From contig DATJPW010000079.1 of the NCBI GenBank assembly GCA_035506215.1, positions 1-56,630 on the forward strand: DNA of 56,630 bases. The letters run 5' to 3'. Position 1 is the stretch's first letter. Each line of letters opens with the position of its first letter. The notes below the pieces were generated by a model that had not been told where the DNA came from, searched no databases, and saw only the letters and a list, made by a program, of their open reading frames with translations. The translations under genes were made by a program, and so were the position numbers. Below, in pieces: positions 18,462 through 26,766 of this stretch. Origin of the DNA: DATJPW01 sp035506215 (GTDB lineage: Bacteria > Desulfobacterota > Desulfomonilia > Desulfomonilales > Desulfomonilaceae).

Positions 18462-19925
18462 ATGGCTAACAAGATAACAATCAATCCGATTACAAGATTA
18501 GAGGGACATGGGAAAATAGAAATTTTCCTTAATGACAAAGGCGAAGTGGAGGATGCATTCTGGCAGGTAGCCGAGTTGCGCGGCTTTGAAAGATTCTGCC
18601 TGGGAAGACCTGCAGAGGAGATGCCACGGATAGTCTCCAACATATGCGGGGTCTGTCCATCCGCCCACCACATGGCTTCCACAAAGGCGCTTGACGCAAT
18701 CTTCGGAGTTGAACCCACTCCGACGGCAAAATTGATCAGGCAGCTCGAGTACAATGCCTTCTATGTTGAAGATCATTATATCCATTTCTTCTTCTTGGCC
18801 GCTCCTGATTTCGTGGTTGGACCTGATGCCGATCCTGCGGAAAGAAATATTGTCGGCGTCGTGAACAAGGTCGGGAAAGAGATCGGCTTAAAGGTAATCG
18901 AGGTCCGGAAGAGAAACAGGGACATAATCAGACTCATCTTCAGCAAGGCCCCTCACCCCGAAGGAGGTTTACCGGGCGGTGTTCCTAGGGGCATAACCGA
19001 GGACGAGAGAAAGTGGATCAAGGATACAGCGGATTTCAGCGTGGAATTTGCCCAATTTGCCATGAAACTCTTCAAGGACGTGGTCCTAGGCAACAAGAAG
19101 TACCTTGATCTGATTCTCAGCGACGCCTACAAGATCAAAACCTACTACATGTCTCTTGTGGATGAGAATAACAAGGTCACCTTTTACGACGGCAAAGTCA
19201 AAGTGGTCGACCCGAACGGAAAGCAATACGCTCTGTTTGATGGACGTGACTACATGGAGCACATCGGCGAATGGGTCGAACCTTGGACCTATATCAAACT
19301 GAACCACCTTAAGAAGCTCGGATGGCACGGTCTGGTTGATGGCGACAAGACATCTCTCTACCGAGTTGCGCCTCTTGCCAGGCTCAACGTGGCCGACGGA
19401 ATGGCAACCCCATTGGCGCAAAAAGAATATGAACAGATGTTCGAGACATTTGGAGGAAAACCGGTTCATAACACGCTGGCCATGCACTGGGCACGTTTGA
19501 TTTGCGCCTTGCAGGCAGCGGAACACAACCAGATTATTGCGAATGATCCGCTCTTGACCAGTAAGGACATCCGCAACATGAATTTTAATCTTCAGAAAGT
19601 GGGAGTGGGGTGTGTTGAGGCGCCTCGCGGCACGCTTTTCCATCATTATGAAACCGATGATGATGGGATTCTGACAAAAGTCAACCTGATCGTTGCAACA
19701 CAGAACAATGCTGCTCCGATTTGTTTGTCAGTCAAGAAAGCGGCCCAGGGGCTCATCAAAGGCCCGAAGGTAGATCAGGGACTGCTTAATAAAGTGGAAA
19801 TGGCATTCAGGGCGTATGATCCGTGCCTGTCGTGTGCCACTCACGCGCTTCCAGGGAAGATGCCGTTGACAATCAATATTAGAGACGGAGCCGGCAGTAT
19901 CATCAAGACCGTCCAAAGGACTTGA
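18462..19925 (+). CDS. mvhA: [NiFe] hydrogenase large subunit (Mvh/group 3 type)
   Basis: 487 residues. The N-terminal nickel motif is ICGVCPSAHH with C62 and C65, and the C-terminal motif DPCLSCATH has C455, C458 and H461. The 26 residues after H461 are the peptide normally removed by a maturation endopeptidase once nickel is inserted, and a protease gene follows immediately. The residue two before the first Cys is Asn where many relatives have Arg (SNICGVC rather than PRICGIC), a detail that may help place the subgroup. Function: reversible H2 oxidation coupled through MvhG and MvhD to the flavoprotein. Confidence 0.9.
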   Translation: MANKITINPITRLEGHGKIEIFLNDKGEVEDAFWQVAELRGFERFCLGRPAEEMPRIVSNICGVCPSAHHMASTKALDAIFGVEPTPTAKLIRQLEYNAFYVEDHYIHFFFLAAPDFVVGPDADPAERNIVGVVNKVGKEIGLKVIEVRKRNRDIIRLIFSKAPHPEGGLPGGVPRGITEDERKWIKDTADFSVEFAQFAMKLFKDVVLGNKKYLDLILSDAYKIKTYYMSLVDENNKVTFYDGKVKVVDPNGKQYALFDGRDYMEHIGEWVEPWTYIKLNHLKKLGWHGLVDGDKTSLYRVAPLARLNVADGMATPLAQKEYEQMFETFGGKPVHNTLAMHWARLICALQAAEHNQIIANDPLLTSKDIRNMNFNLQKVGVGCVEAPRGTLFHHYETDDDGILTKVNLIVATQNNAAPICLSVKKAAQGLIKGPKVDQGLLNKVEMAFRAYDPCLSCATHALPGKMPLTINIRDGAGSIIKTVQRT

Positions 19926-19933
19926 GTAACCTA

Positions 19934-20392
19934 ATGAGGACATTGATTCTGGGCATGGGCAACCCCATTCTGTCCGACGACGGAGTGGGGTTGTTTATTG
20001 CCAGGCAGCTTGAAGGGAAGATACCTGACGTTGATGTGATCACCACGGCTATGGCAGGTCTCAATATTCTTGATCTCGTAATTGGATACGACAAACTTTT
20101 CGTGATTGACGCTGTCCTGACGGATGGAAAATCCCTCGGAAATTTGAAGAAATTGACTGAAAATGAAGGCAGCCTGCATCTTTTTTCGTCACACGGATTG
20201 AATTTCCCGGAACTTTTGCGGCTTGGCAGCGAGCTCGGCTACAAGATGCCGGACGTTGTGGCGATATACGGAATAGATATAGGCAACGAAATCGCCTTCG
20301 GTGAAGGATTGTCACCGGAACTCAGGCGAAAGATGACATCTGTGGTCGATGAGATTCTTCAAGACATAAAATCCAGTCTTGCATTGCAATAG
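19934..20392 (+). CDS. Hydrogenase maturation protease (HycI/HyaD family)
   Basis: 152 residues from ATG 19934; a TTG at 19922 would add four residues and overlap the large-subunit stop. The N-terminus TLILGMGNPILSDDGVG and the later SSHGLN block (Asp and His that bind the nickel of the precursor) are typical. It should cleave the C-terminal peptide of the large subunit encoded next to it. A terminator hairpin lies 55 bases after the stop, closing the operon. Confidence 0.85.
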   Translation: MRTLILGMGNPILSDDGVGLFIARQLEGKIPDVDVITTAMAGLNILDLVIGYDKLFVIDAVLTDGKSLGNLKKLTENEGSLHLFSSHGLNFPELLRLGSELGYKMPDVVAIYGIDIGNEIAFGEGLSPELRRKMTSVVDEILQDIKSSLALQ

Positions 20393-20447
20393 GACATGGT
20401 TGCCCGTGCCGACGACTTGCACGCTCGGTCCTATCCCCGGCCCCGCG

Positions 20448-20471
20448 GCCTCCGCATTACCGGAGGCTTTT
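20448..20471 (+). terminator. Rho-independent terminator after the hydrogenase operon
   Basis: GCCTCCG (20448-20454) pairs perfectly with CGGAGGC (20461-20467) around a 6-base loop and is followed by TTTT. Its position after the maturation protease and before the ABC transporter fits the end of the hydrogenase transcript. Confidence 0.7.
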
Positions 20472-20585
20472 CACTTGTCCTGCTCCAGGACGGTCCAGGC
20501 CGGTGCCCATCATGGAAAAAGCCTTGACACTCAGAGTTTGGATCACGTAAAGTTCAGTATACAAGCATTGTTGGACGAGGTTAGC

Positions 20586-20601
20586 ATTACATTTATGTAA
20601 T
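20586..20601 (+). promoter_or_regulatory. 16-bp palindrome before the livK ribosome site
   Basis: ATTACAT-tt-ATGTAAT is a perfect inverted repeat ending a few bases before the strong GGAGGGAGGAG ribosome site of the substrate-binding protein gene. Its position suits an operator for a dimeric regulator, or a hairpin affecting translation. No matching -10/-35 pair was convincing. Confidence 0.45.
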
Positions 20602-20621
20602 TTTTGGAGGGAGGAGCAATC

Positions 20622-21923
20622 ATGCCGCGCAAATCCGTCTTTTTGATCCTTGCCCTAGTGCTGGCTGTAGCCTGGTGTGTTCCGGCACTTGCAGCCGAAG
20701 AAATTAAGATTGGCGTGCTCTATCCGTTGAGCGGTGGAGCGGCCTCCGAAGGGAAAGAACTACGGGACGGAGCAGAATTGGCCGCTGAGATCGCCAACAA
20801 CGTAAAAGCCGATCTCGATATGACGATGGCCAAGAATGGCGGTATCAAATCGCTGGGCGGGGCCAAGATCAAGCTAATTATTCAGGATCATCAGGGAAAC
20901 CCGCAACTCGGCGCAGATATTGCCAAGAAACTTATTCAGGATGACAAAGTCGTCGGTCTTTTGGGCGCCTATCAGTCTGCGGTCACAAAAACGGTCGCGG
21001 CCGTGGCAGAACGGTTCGGCGTTCCTTTGATCAATGACTCCTCCACGAGCCCGGCATTGACCAAAGAGGGTCTCAAGTGGTTCTGGCGCACCACTCCCCA
21101 CGACATTACATTCACCAATGACTTGTTTGTTTTTCTTCAAGGGCTAACCGAAGGGAAGGTAAAGGGTGTCAAGGCTTTCGACAAGAAAGAACTCTTGCCT
21201 GTGGTGTCTGCTTGCGAGAAAACCGAGTGGGGCTCCAACGTAGACGCTGCCATAAAAGAAATCGCCAAAGCCAACCGTGTGGATCTTCAGGTGAGTCTTC
21301 TCTATGCTGCCAAGGCGCCGGATCTTACGTCGGAAGTGCAGAGCCTTTTGGCCCCGAAGCCAGCCACAATGCTTTTCGCGGGATATGGCGCTGACGCTAT
21401 TTTGATGATCAAGACCCTGAAAGCACAAAAGGCTAAGCCGAAACTCATTTGGGGGCAGAATGCCGGCTTTGAAAGCCCCGAATTTGTGTCTACACTGGGA
21501 GACGATGTCGTTGGTATTATTACCAGAACCGTATTCAGCCCGCGCGTGGGAGAAGTGAAAAAAGTGGCCAAGCAAGTCAATGAGATGTACAAAGCCAAGA
21601 CAGGTCGAGATCTCAGCGGCGCCTCGGCCCGGTCCTTCACGGGCACTCAGGCCTGGGTGCATGTTCTGGAAAAAGCCGGTTCCACCAAGCCCGAGGCGAT
21701 ACAGAAGGCGGCCAACGAAATTAAGATCGAGGGCAAAGAGCTGATCGTACCGTGGGCAGGAATTAAATTCGCCACCACCGGTGCAGACATTGGACAAAAT
21801 GAATTGGGTACCGGTCTGATCGTCCAGTATCAGAAGAGTTCAGGAGGAGAGATCACAAGAGAGATCGTGTATCCTTTTGATGTGGCCACTGCGGACATGA
21901 TCTACCCGTTCAAGGGATGGTGA
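20622..21923 (+). CDS. livK: Branched-chain amino-acid type ABC transporter, periplasmic binding protein
   Basis: 433 residues. A classic signal peptide (SVFLILALVLAVAWCVPALAA) is followed by the type I periplasmic binding fold with the family start IKIGVLYPLSGGAASEGKEL and the ligand-site block GAYQSAVTKTVA / PLINDSSTSP. Family members bind leucine, isoleucine, valine, but also other amino acids, urea or aromatic acids. ATG 20622 with GGAGGGAGGAG is the clear start. Four transporter genes follow on the same strand. Confidence 0.87.
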   Translation: MPRKSVFLILALVLAVAWCVPALAAEEIKIGVLYPLSGGAASEGKELRDGAELAAEIANNVKADLDMTMAKNGGIKSLGGAKIKLIIQDHQGNPQLGADIAKKLIQDDKVVGLLGAYQSAVTKTVAAVAERFGVPLINDSSTSPALTKEGLKWFWRTTPHDITFTNDLFVFLQGLTEGKVKGVKAFDKKELLPVVSACEKTEWGSNVDAAIKEIAKANRVDLQVSLLYAAKAPDLTSEVQSLLAPKPATMLFAGYGADAILMIKTLKAQKAKPKLIWGQNAGFESPEFVSTLGDDVVGIITRTVFSPRVGEVKKVAKQVNEMYKAKTGRDLSGASARSFTGTQAWVHVLEKAGSTKPEAIQKAANEIKIEGKELIVPWAGIKFATTGADIGQNELGTGLIVQYQKSSGGEITREIVYPFDVATADMIYPFKGW

Positions 21924-22097
21924 TCGGTCTCATGATGGTTACTGCTGTGTTTGCCGAGGGCCAATCGCCGGCGAAGTGAACGCGGCATCGACAAAGTGAA
22001 TACTAAACAACCTCCGAGCCATCTTCTTGGCCGACAATTCATATGCGGCCGAGGACGGTGAACCAGTCTCTGACTCTGTCTAATATACAGTGAAACC

Positions 22098-23024
22098 TTG
22101 GAAGCATTACTCATCGAAATAAGCAAGGCGGTGGTAGCCGGACTCCTTATGGGTCTAGTTTTCGGTCTAGTGGCCCTGGGCCTTACTATTATCTGGGGAG
22201 TGATGGACATAGTGAACTTCGCCCACGGGGAGTTCCTGATGGTCGGAATGTATGCGGGTCTACTTACTGCCGCTGTCTTGAAAATCGATCCCTTGTTCGG
22301 GTTACCGGTTGCCGCTCTGGTGGGTTACGGAATGGGGCTGGTCTGTTACTATGGCCTGGTGAGGTTGCTGCTGCGCGGGCCCATGGTGGCACAGCTTTTC
22401 GGGACTTTCGGTTTGATGCTTTTCCTACGCAATGTTGCCTTGATGACCATGGGGGCTGAACCACAATGCGTCCATCAAGGCGTTCTAGTGGGCAAATCTT
22501 TTGTTGTGGGACCGGACATCGTCATCGAGTTGACTAAACTGGCTGCCGGAGGTCTGTCTTTGGCAGCTTTTGCAGGCACATGGTGGCTGCTGAATCGGAC
22601 TAAGATCGGGAAAGCCCTTACGGCCACAGCGCTGGATGCTCAAGCTGCCCGCTACATGGGCATTCCCACGGAAAAAATGAATGCACTGGCCTGGGGCTTG
22701 GGAGGATCTACAGTGGCAGTAGCCGGTGCCGTGCTTGTGAACTTTTGGCCGGTGGACCCCAACGTCGGGTTGTTGTTCACCATGATTGCATTCACCACAG
22801 TTGCGCTAGGTGGATTTGGTTCGGTGCCCGGCGCTGCTTTTGCCGGTTTGATCGTCGGAATGTTGATTAATCTCGCTCCGATCTGGGATGCCTTTAGCAC
22901 GTTCACAGGCAGTGAAACGCTGAAAAGTTTTCAGATACACCAATTCAAATATTCTTTTGTGTACTTGGCTTACTTCCTCATCATGGTTTTCAGGCCACGA
23001 GGGCTCTTCGGTTGGAAGTACTGA
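22098..23024 (+). CDS. livH: ABC transporter permease, LivH type
   Basis: 308 residues of hydrophobic helices with the family motifs GLTIIWGVMDIVNFAHGEF near the N-terminus and the EAA-like loop GALAWGLGGS/AALDAQAARYMGI in the middle. The most likely start is TTG 22098, since the protein then begins exactly at the usual family N-terminus and no in-frame ATG is nearby. A 174-base gap separates it from the binding protein gene, without a visible terminator. It forms the membrane channel together with LivM. Confidence 0.85.
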   Translation: MEALLIEISKAVVAGLLMGLVFGLVALGLTIIWGVMDIVNFAHGEFLMVGMYAGLLTAAVLKIDPLFGLPVAALVGYGMGLVCYYGLVRLLLRGPMVAQLFGTFGLMLFLRNVALMTMGAEPQCVHQGVLVGKSFVVGPDIVIELTKLAAGGLSLAAFAGTWWLLNRTKIGKALTATALDAQAARYMGIPTEKMNALAWGLGGSTVAVAGAVLVNFWPVDPNVGLLFTMIAFTTVALGGFGSVPGAAFAGLIVGMLINLAPIWDAFSTFTGSETLKSFQIHQFKYSFVYLAYFLIMVFRPRGLFGWKY

Positions 23025-24016
23025 AAAGCGCCTTTGATTTCTCGGATTTCCCCAGGATCGACCTCTGTGTGGCCGGAGCTGTGGCTGTGTTTCTGCTGGT
23101 TTTCCCTTCGCTGCCACATTCCGGCTTTACTATGGCCACGATGATCCAGTTCCTCATGTTTTCAGTGTATGGAATGGGCTGGAACACCATCGGTGGCTAT
23201 GGCGGCCAGGTGGACCTTGGCAAGGCCCAGTATGTAGGTATTGGCGCTTACACCACTGCGGTCATGATGATCCGCTGGGATGTTCCGTTCTGGTTTTCTT
23301 TGCCTGTCGGAATGGCTCTTGCGGTAGGATGGAGCTTCCTTATCGGCTATCCTCTGTTCAGGCTTAAAGGACATTATTTTGCTATCGCCACAATAGCTAC
23401 TTCTTTGGTCCTCAAGGATGTATTCGAGTCATGGTCGTTCATTGGCGGGGCCAGAGGCCTAAAGATCCCTCTTAAAGGAGAGATGCCGAATTTTCTGTAC
23501 GTCCAGTTCAGAGAGGACTTTTATTATTACTACATCATTTTGGCCTTCTTTTTCATAGGGCTTTTCTACATTAATTGGTTCCGACACAGCCGAATCGGAT
23601 ACCAGCTTCGTTCGATCAAAGACAATGAGGAAATCGCTCGCAGTTTGGGGATTGACGCACATTGGGCCAAAATTAAGGCGTACGCCGTGGCAACTGCTTT
23701 TGTGGCCGCGGTGGGATCTTTCCACGCGTGTTACAATTTCAATATAGAGCCTGAAGACGTAATGGGACTCGATCTATCCGTGCTCATTGCGCTGATGGCC
23801 ATGTTGGGTGGGGCCGGTAGTTTGTTCGGCCCTATCATCGGCGCGGCGATCCTGGTGCCCATGAAAAACTACCTTGGGGCCTGGCTGGGAGCCAAGGCCG
23901 GACTGGCAGGGCTCGACCTGATCATTTACTCCACCATAATCATGCTAATTGCTGCGCTGGAGCCCAGGGGAATCTGGGGACTGATCACGCGACTGCGGGA
24001 ATCTCGGAGAAGTTGA
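23012..24016 (+). CDS. livM: ABC transporter permease, LivM type
   Basis: 334 residues with about 9 membrane segments and the LivM blocks GMGWNTIGGYGGQVDLGKAQ and ARSLGIDAHWAKIKAYAVA. The TTG start at 23012 overlaps livH by 13 bases; this start gives a full N-terminal helix. The stop overlaps the start of livG, so the two are translationally coupled. Confidence 0.85.
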   Translation: MEVLKSAFDFSDFPRIDLCVAGAVAVFLLVFPSLPHSGFTMATMIQFLMFSVYGMGWNTIGGYGGQVDLGKAQYVGIGAYTTAVMMIRWDVPFWFSLPVGMALAVGWSFLIGYPLFRLKGHYFAIATIATSLVLKDVFESWSFIGGARGLKIPLKGEMPNFLYVQFREDFYYYYIILAFFFIGLFYINWFRHSRIGYQLRSIKDNEEIARSLGIDAHWAKIKAYAVATAFVAAVGSFHACYNFNIEPEDVMGLDLSVLIALMAMLGGAGSLFGPIIGAAILVPMKNYLGAWLGAKAGLAGLDLIIYSTIIMLIAALEPRGIWGLITRLRESRRS

Positions 24017-24771
24017 TGGTCCTTCTGAAAGTTGAAAAGCTAGGGATGACTTTCGGCGGATTGAGGGCCAACTGGGACATTTCCTTCGAGGTGACCGCGG
24101 GTGAGATGGTTGGACTTATCGGCCCGAACGGGGCCGGAAAGTCGACTCTGTTTAATTGTATTTCAGGACTCCACGAACCCACAGCAGGTAGAATATTTTT
24201 CCGAGGACAGGATGTAACGGGTTTCAAGTCATTCGAGATGGCTCGTCTGGGACTGGCCCGTACGTTCCAAGTTTACGTGGCCACCGGTGACCTCAACGTC
24301 TTGGAATACGTTATGGTGGGCAGCTTCATGCGAACCAGGTCCAGGAGAGAAGCGCGATCCAAGGCTGAGGGCTTGCTGGAAAAGATGAACCTTGACACAT
24401 TGGCCCAGGAGCGCGTGGCGAGCCTGCCGGTCGCCTCTCAGAAGCGAGTGGTCATGGCATCGGCCCTGGCTACCGATCCTGAATTGCTTCTCCTGGACGA
24501 AGTAGCTGCGGGGTTGAATCCTTCTGAGATCGATCAGATGATAGCGGTCATTCGGTGGGTGCACAGTGACCTGAACATCACGGTGCTTCTGATCGAACAC
24601 GTCATGGAACTGGTTATGAGACTATCGCATCGAGTTTTCGTGCTGGACAGTGGTCTCCTTGTAGCCGAGGGCGAGCCTTCTGATATCGTGCGGAGACCCG
24701 AGGTGATCCGGGCGTATCTGGGAGAACGTTACGTGGCGCAACATTCCGGTCGAGGAACGGAACTTGTCTGA
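24016..24771 (+). CDS. livG: ABC transporter ATPase, LivG type
   Basis: 251 residues. Walker A GPNGAGKST and Walker B LLLLDEVAAGLNP are intact, as is the family C-terminal tail. The ABC signature, normally LSGGQ or LSYGQ, reads LPVASQK (residues 137-143), so the two glycines that contact ATP across the dimer are absent. This is unusual for a LivG; the partner LivF keeps MSGGEQQ, so one of the two composite ATP sites may be weak. Start ATG 24016 overlaps the livM stop. Confidence 0.83.
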   Translation: MVLLKVEKLGMTFGGLRANWDISFEVTAGEMVGLIGPNGAGKSTLFNCISGLHEPTAGRIFFRGQDVTGFKSFEMARLGLARTFQVYVATGDLNVLEYVMVGSFMRTRSRREARSKAEGLLEKMNLDTLAQERVASLPVASQKRVVMASALATDPELLLLDEVAAGLNPSEIDQMIAVIRWVHSDLNITVLLIEHVMELVMRLSHRVFVLDSGLLVAEGEPSDIVRRPEVIRAYLGERYVAQHSGRGTELV

Positions 24772-25522
24772 ACCTGAGACGAACCAGGACGGCCGATCAG
24801 TCACGGCTGCGCAGCCCTTGCTCCACCTCCAGGACGTCAGTGTTCGTTACGGCGCTGCAACGGTGGTGCGAGAGGTGAGTCTTGAGGTGTTCCCGCGGGA
24901 GACAGTCTCGGTTGTAGGCGCAAACGGCGCGGGCAAGTCTACCTTGCTCAAGACTATTATGGGCGCGCAGCAGGCATTCGAGGGCCGAATCATCTTTGAG
25001 GGTACGGACATTCGCACCAGGCACACAGAAGACATCGTCAAAATGGGCGTCATTTACGTGCCGGAGGATCGCAAGCTATTCAGACCGCTCTCAGTCGAGG
25101 AAAACCTGCTGCTGGGAGCGTATGCCTTGCAGGATGAAGACCGCAAACACGCTAATCTGGAATTCGTTTACAATCTTTTCCCAGCACTGAGAAACCGCCG
25201 AGACCAAGCCACGGCAACAATGTCCGGCGGTGAGCAACAGATGGTAGCTATCGGCAGAGGGTTGATGAGCAACCCGAGAATTCTGATGCTGGATGAACCA
25301 TCGCTGGGGTTGGCTCCAGTCCTGGTGGACGAGGTGCTGGATACTGTCAGGAGGCTCAAAGAGCAGGGCCTCACTATCCTGCTGGTTGAGCAAAACGTGC
25401 GAGAGGCGCTGGAGATATCTGACCGGGGATACGTACTTCAGACAGGCCGTATAACTCGACATGGCCCGGCGGATGAACTGCTGCAATCGGATGAGGTAAG
25501 AAAAGCCTTCCTGGGAATGTAG
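24764..25522 (+). CDS. livF: ABC transporter ATPase, LivF type
   Basis: 252 residues with Walker A GANGAGKST, signature MSGGEQQ, Walker B ILMLDEPSLGLAP and the switch His region replaced by LVEQNVREAL as in LivF. The TTG start at 24764 overlaps the end of livG by 8 bases. The stop codon is itself part of a GTAGGACCGG sequence that looks like the beginning of a REP unit, so the REP cluster begins exactly at the gene end. Confidence 0.87.
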   Translation: MSEPETNQDGRSVTAAQPLLHLQDVSVRYGAATVVREVSLEVFPRETVSVVGANGAGKSTLLKTIMGAQQAFEGRIIFEGTDIRTRHTEDIVKMGVIYVPEDRKLFRPLSVEENLLLGAYALQDEDRKHANLEFVYNLFPALRNRRDQATATMSGGEQQMVAIGRGLMSNPRILMLDEPSLGLAPVLVDEVLDTVRRLKEQGLTILLVEQNVREALEISDRGYVLQTGRITRHGPADELLQSDEVRKAFLGM

Positions 25523-25554
25523 GACCGGCCCGCGTCCTACGTTCCGCGCGGGAC
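25519..25554. repeat. Partial REP-like sequence at the livF stop
   Basis: GTAGGACCGG (25519-25528) matches the first ten bases of the REP consensus, then diverges into a different GC palindrome (CCCGCG at 25529-25534 with CGCGGG at 25547-25552). It overlaps the livF TAG stop. Confidence 0.5.
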
Positions 25555-25572
25555 GGGATTCCCGGTTGTTCA

Positions 25573-25669
25573 GTAGGACCGGCATCTTGCCGGTCCGCAA
25601 TAAGCAAGCACCCAGGCATGGTCAAGACGGGTCCTTACGTCAAGTGGACCGGCAAGATGCCGGTCCTAC
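25573..25669. repeat. REP pair upstream of the RAYT gene (inverted)
   Basis: The first unit is GTAG plus GACCGGCA-tct-TGCCGGTC (25573-25595). The second, inverted, is GGACCGGCA-aga-TGCCGGTCC followed by TAC (25646-25669), ending 9 bases before the transposase start codon. Both stems are perfect, and each carries the GTAG tetranucleotide at the 5' foot when read in its own orientation, as REP sequences recognised by RAYTs do. Confidence 0.88.
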
Positions 25670-25678
25670 TGGTTTAAG

Positions 25679-26134
25679 ATGAAGACGCCGGAACTCACGA
25701 TCTACTGGAAAAAACTTCCACACTGGCGAATGTCGGGAGCCATATATTTTGTCACCTGGCGCCTGGCTGAGCATCAACCTATTCTCGCACCAGAGGAACG
25801 AACAATTGTGATGAATGGAGTAAGGCATTTCGAAAATCAGCGGTATGCCCTCCAAGCCCACGTGGTGATGGATGATCATGTGCACGTTATTCTGCTTCCT
25901 TTTGAAGGCTTTTCGCTTCATAGAATTGTTCATTCTTGGAAATCAGTCACGGCGAAAAGGCTTGTGAAAGAATCGGGGAGGACAGCACCTGTTTGGCAGC
26001 GAGAATACTTTGACCGAATCGTGAGAGATGAGGATGAGTTGATGCAAAAGGCGCAGTATATAACAGCCAATCCATGGAACAGGTGGCCCTATTTGGAAGA
26101 ATATCCGTGGGTCGGATTTGGCTCCTTTCTCTAA
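25679..26134 (+). CDS. REP-associated tyrosine transposase (RAYT, Y1/IS200-like)
   Basis: 151 residues. The HUH-type metal motif is HVH at H67-V68-H69 (MDDHVHVILLP), and the candidate catalytic tyrosine is Y127 in KAQYITANPWNRW, the normal place for this family. RAYTs are single-copy relatives of IS200 transposases that cut and join REP sequences next to a GTAG/GTGG guide. REP units lie within 10 bases upstream and 2 bases downstream of the gene, and more copies are scattered in the window, so enzyme and substrate are both here. The frame is complete, with no sign of decay. Confidence 0.87.
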   Translation: MKTPELTIYWKKLPHWRMSGAIYFVTWRLAEHQPILAPEERTIVMNGVRHFENQRYALQAHVVMDDHVHVILLPFEGFSLHRIVHSWKSVTAKRLVKESGRTAPVWQREYFDRIVRDEDELMQKAQYITANPWNRWPYLEEYPWVGFGSFL

Positions 26135-26135
26135 T

Positions 26136-26159
26136 GGACCGGCAAAATGCCGGTCCTAC
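26136..26159. repeat. REP unit downstream of the RAYT gene
   Basis: GGACCGGCA-aaa-TGCCGGTCC followed by TAC, inverted orientation, starting one base after the RAYT stop. The stem is perfect; only the loop differs from the other copies. Confidence 0.87.
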
Positions 26160-26191
26160 TATTCAGAGTCCACAATCCGTTTCTCTCATGA

Positions 26192-26221
26192 TTGTTCTTT
26201 CGTGTGGCAGCCGTGTATAAT
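26192..26221 (+). promoter_or_regulatory. Promoter before the DUF2848 fragment
   Basis: TTGTTC (26192-26197), an 18-base spacer and a perfect TATAAT (26216-26221). The 17 bases around the -10 element (GTGTATAATGCGTTTAT) recur with one change at the higB promoter about 540 bases downstream. Confidence 0.6.
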
Positions 26222-26256
26222 GCGTTTATATTTCGGTTCGTAAGAGACGGGTATTT

Positions 26257-26730
26257 ATGCAAAACATTCTGACTCTTTACGTGCACCGGCTCACTGCTCC
26301 GCCGGTTGAAATCCAATTCCCGGTGAGGCGTCTCTTCAATGCGGGTTGGACCGGCAGTGATAGAAACGCAGTTCAACACCACATTGATGAACTGGCTAAG
26401 ATGGGTGTCCCGCCTCCCCGATTTGTTCCCACTCTTTTTGCCTTGAGGAACTACTTGCTCACCACCAGCGACAGTATTCAGGTGCACGGCGATCAGACAT
26501 CAGGAGAAGTGGAGTACGTCCTGCTCTACTATGATAATGAGCTTTTTGTAACTATGGGATCCGATCACACTGACCGGCGGCTTGAGGCGCACTCCATCCC
26601 AAAAGCCAAAAACATGTGCCTCAACGTCATGGCCGCGGACTTGTGGCCTTATGAGGAAATCAAAGCGCACTTCCCGGACTTGGAACTCATATCCTGCTCC
26701 CGTTCCCTACTCTTTCTATTCCAAGAATAG
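26257..26730 (+). pseudogene. DUF2848 protein, 3'-truncated
   Basis: 157 residues resembling the N-terminal two thirds of DUF2848 proteins: the blocks AGWTGSDRNAVQHHIDEL, SGEVEYVLL and GSDHTDRRLEAHSIPKAK are recognisable. Members I recall are about 220 residues, so some 60 C-terminal residues seem to be missing; the frame ends in an unrelated hydrophobic tail (SRSLLFLFQE) exactly where the HigBA module begins. Function of the family is not well defined. It may be a remnant, or still a folded protein. Confidence 0.55.
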
Positions 26731-26731
26731 C

Positions 26732-26760
26732 TTGCTCCCGTGAGGGGAGCAGTGTATAAT
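26732..26760 (+). promoter_or_regulatory. higBA promoter with operator in the spacer
   Basis: TTGCTC (26732-26737), exactly 17 bases, TATAAT (26755-26760). The spacer contains the perfect inverted repeat GCTCCC-gtgag-GGGAGC (26734-26750), well placed for autorepression by HigA. The predicted transcription start falls at or next to the A of the higB ATG (26767), so the toxin message may be leaderless. Confidence 0.7.
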
Positions 26761-26766
26761 ACGTTT

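Noticed and set aside
20379..20600. 73-codon forward frame after the hydrogenase protease
   Set aside because: It spans the terminator hairpin and the livK upstream region and resembles no protein.
25573..26159. Short repeated hairpins as a CRISPR array
   Set aside because: Units are palindromic, alternate in orientation and flank a RAYT gene; spacing is irregular and no cas genes are present.
26257..26730. DUF2848 gene as a complete, intact gene
   Set aside because: The recognisable family sequence stops before the end of the frame and the last residues look unrelated; I therefore list it as truncated, with moderate confidence.
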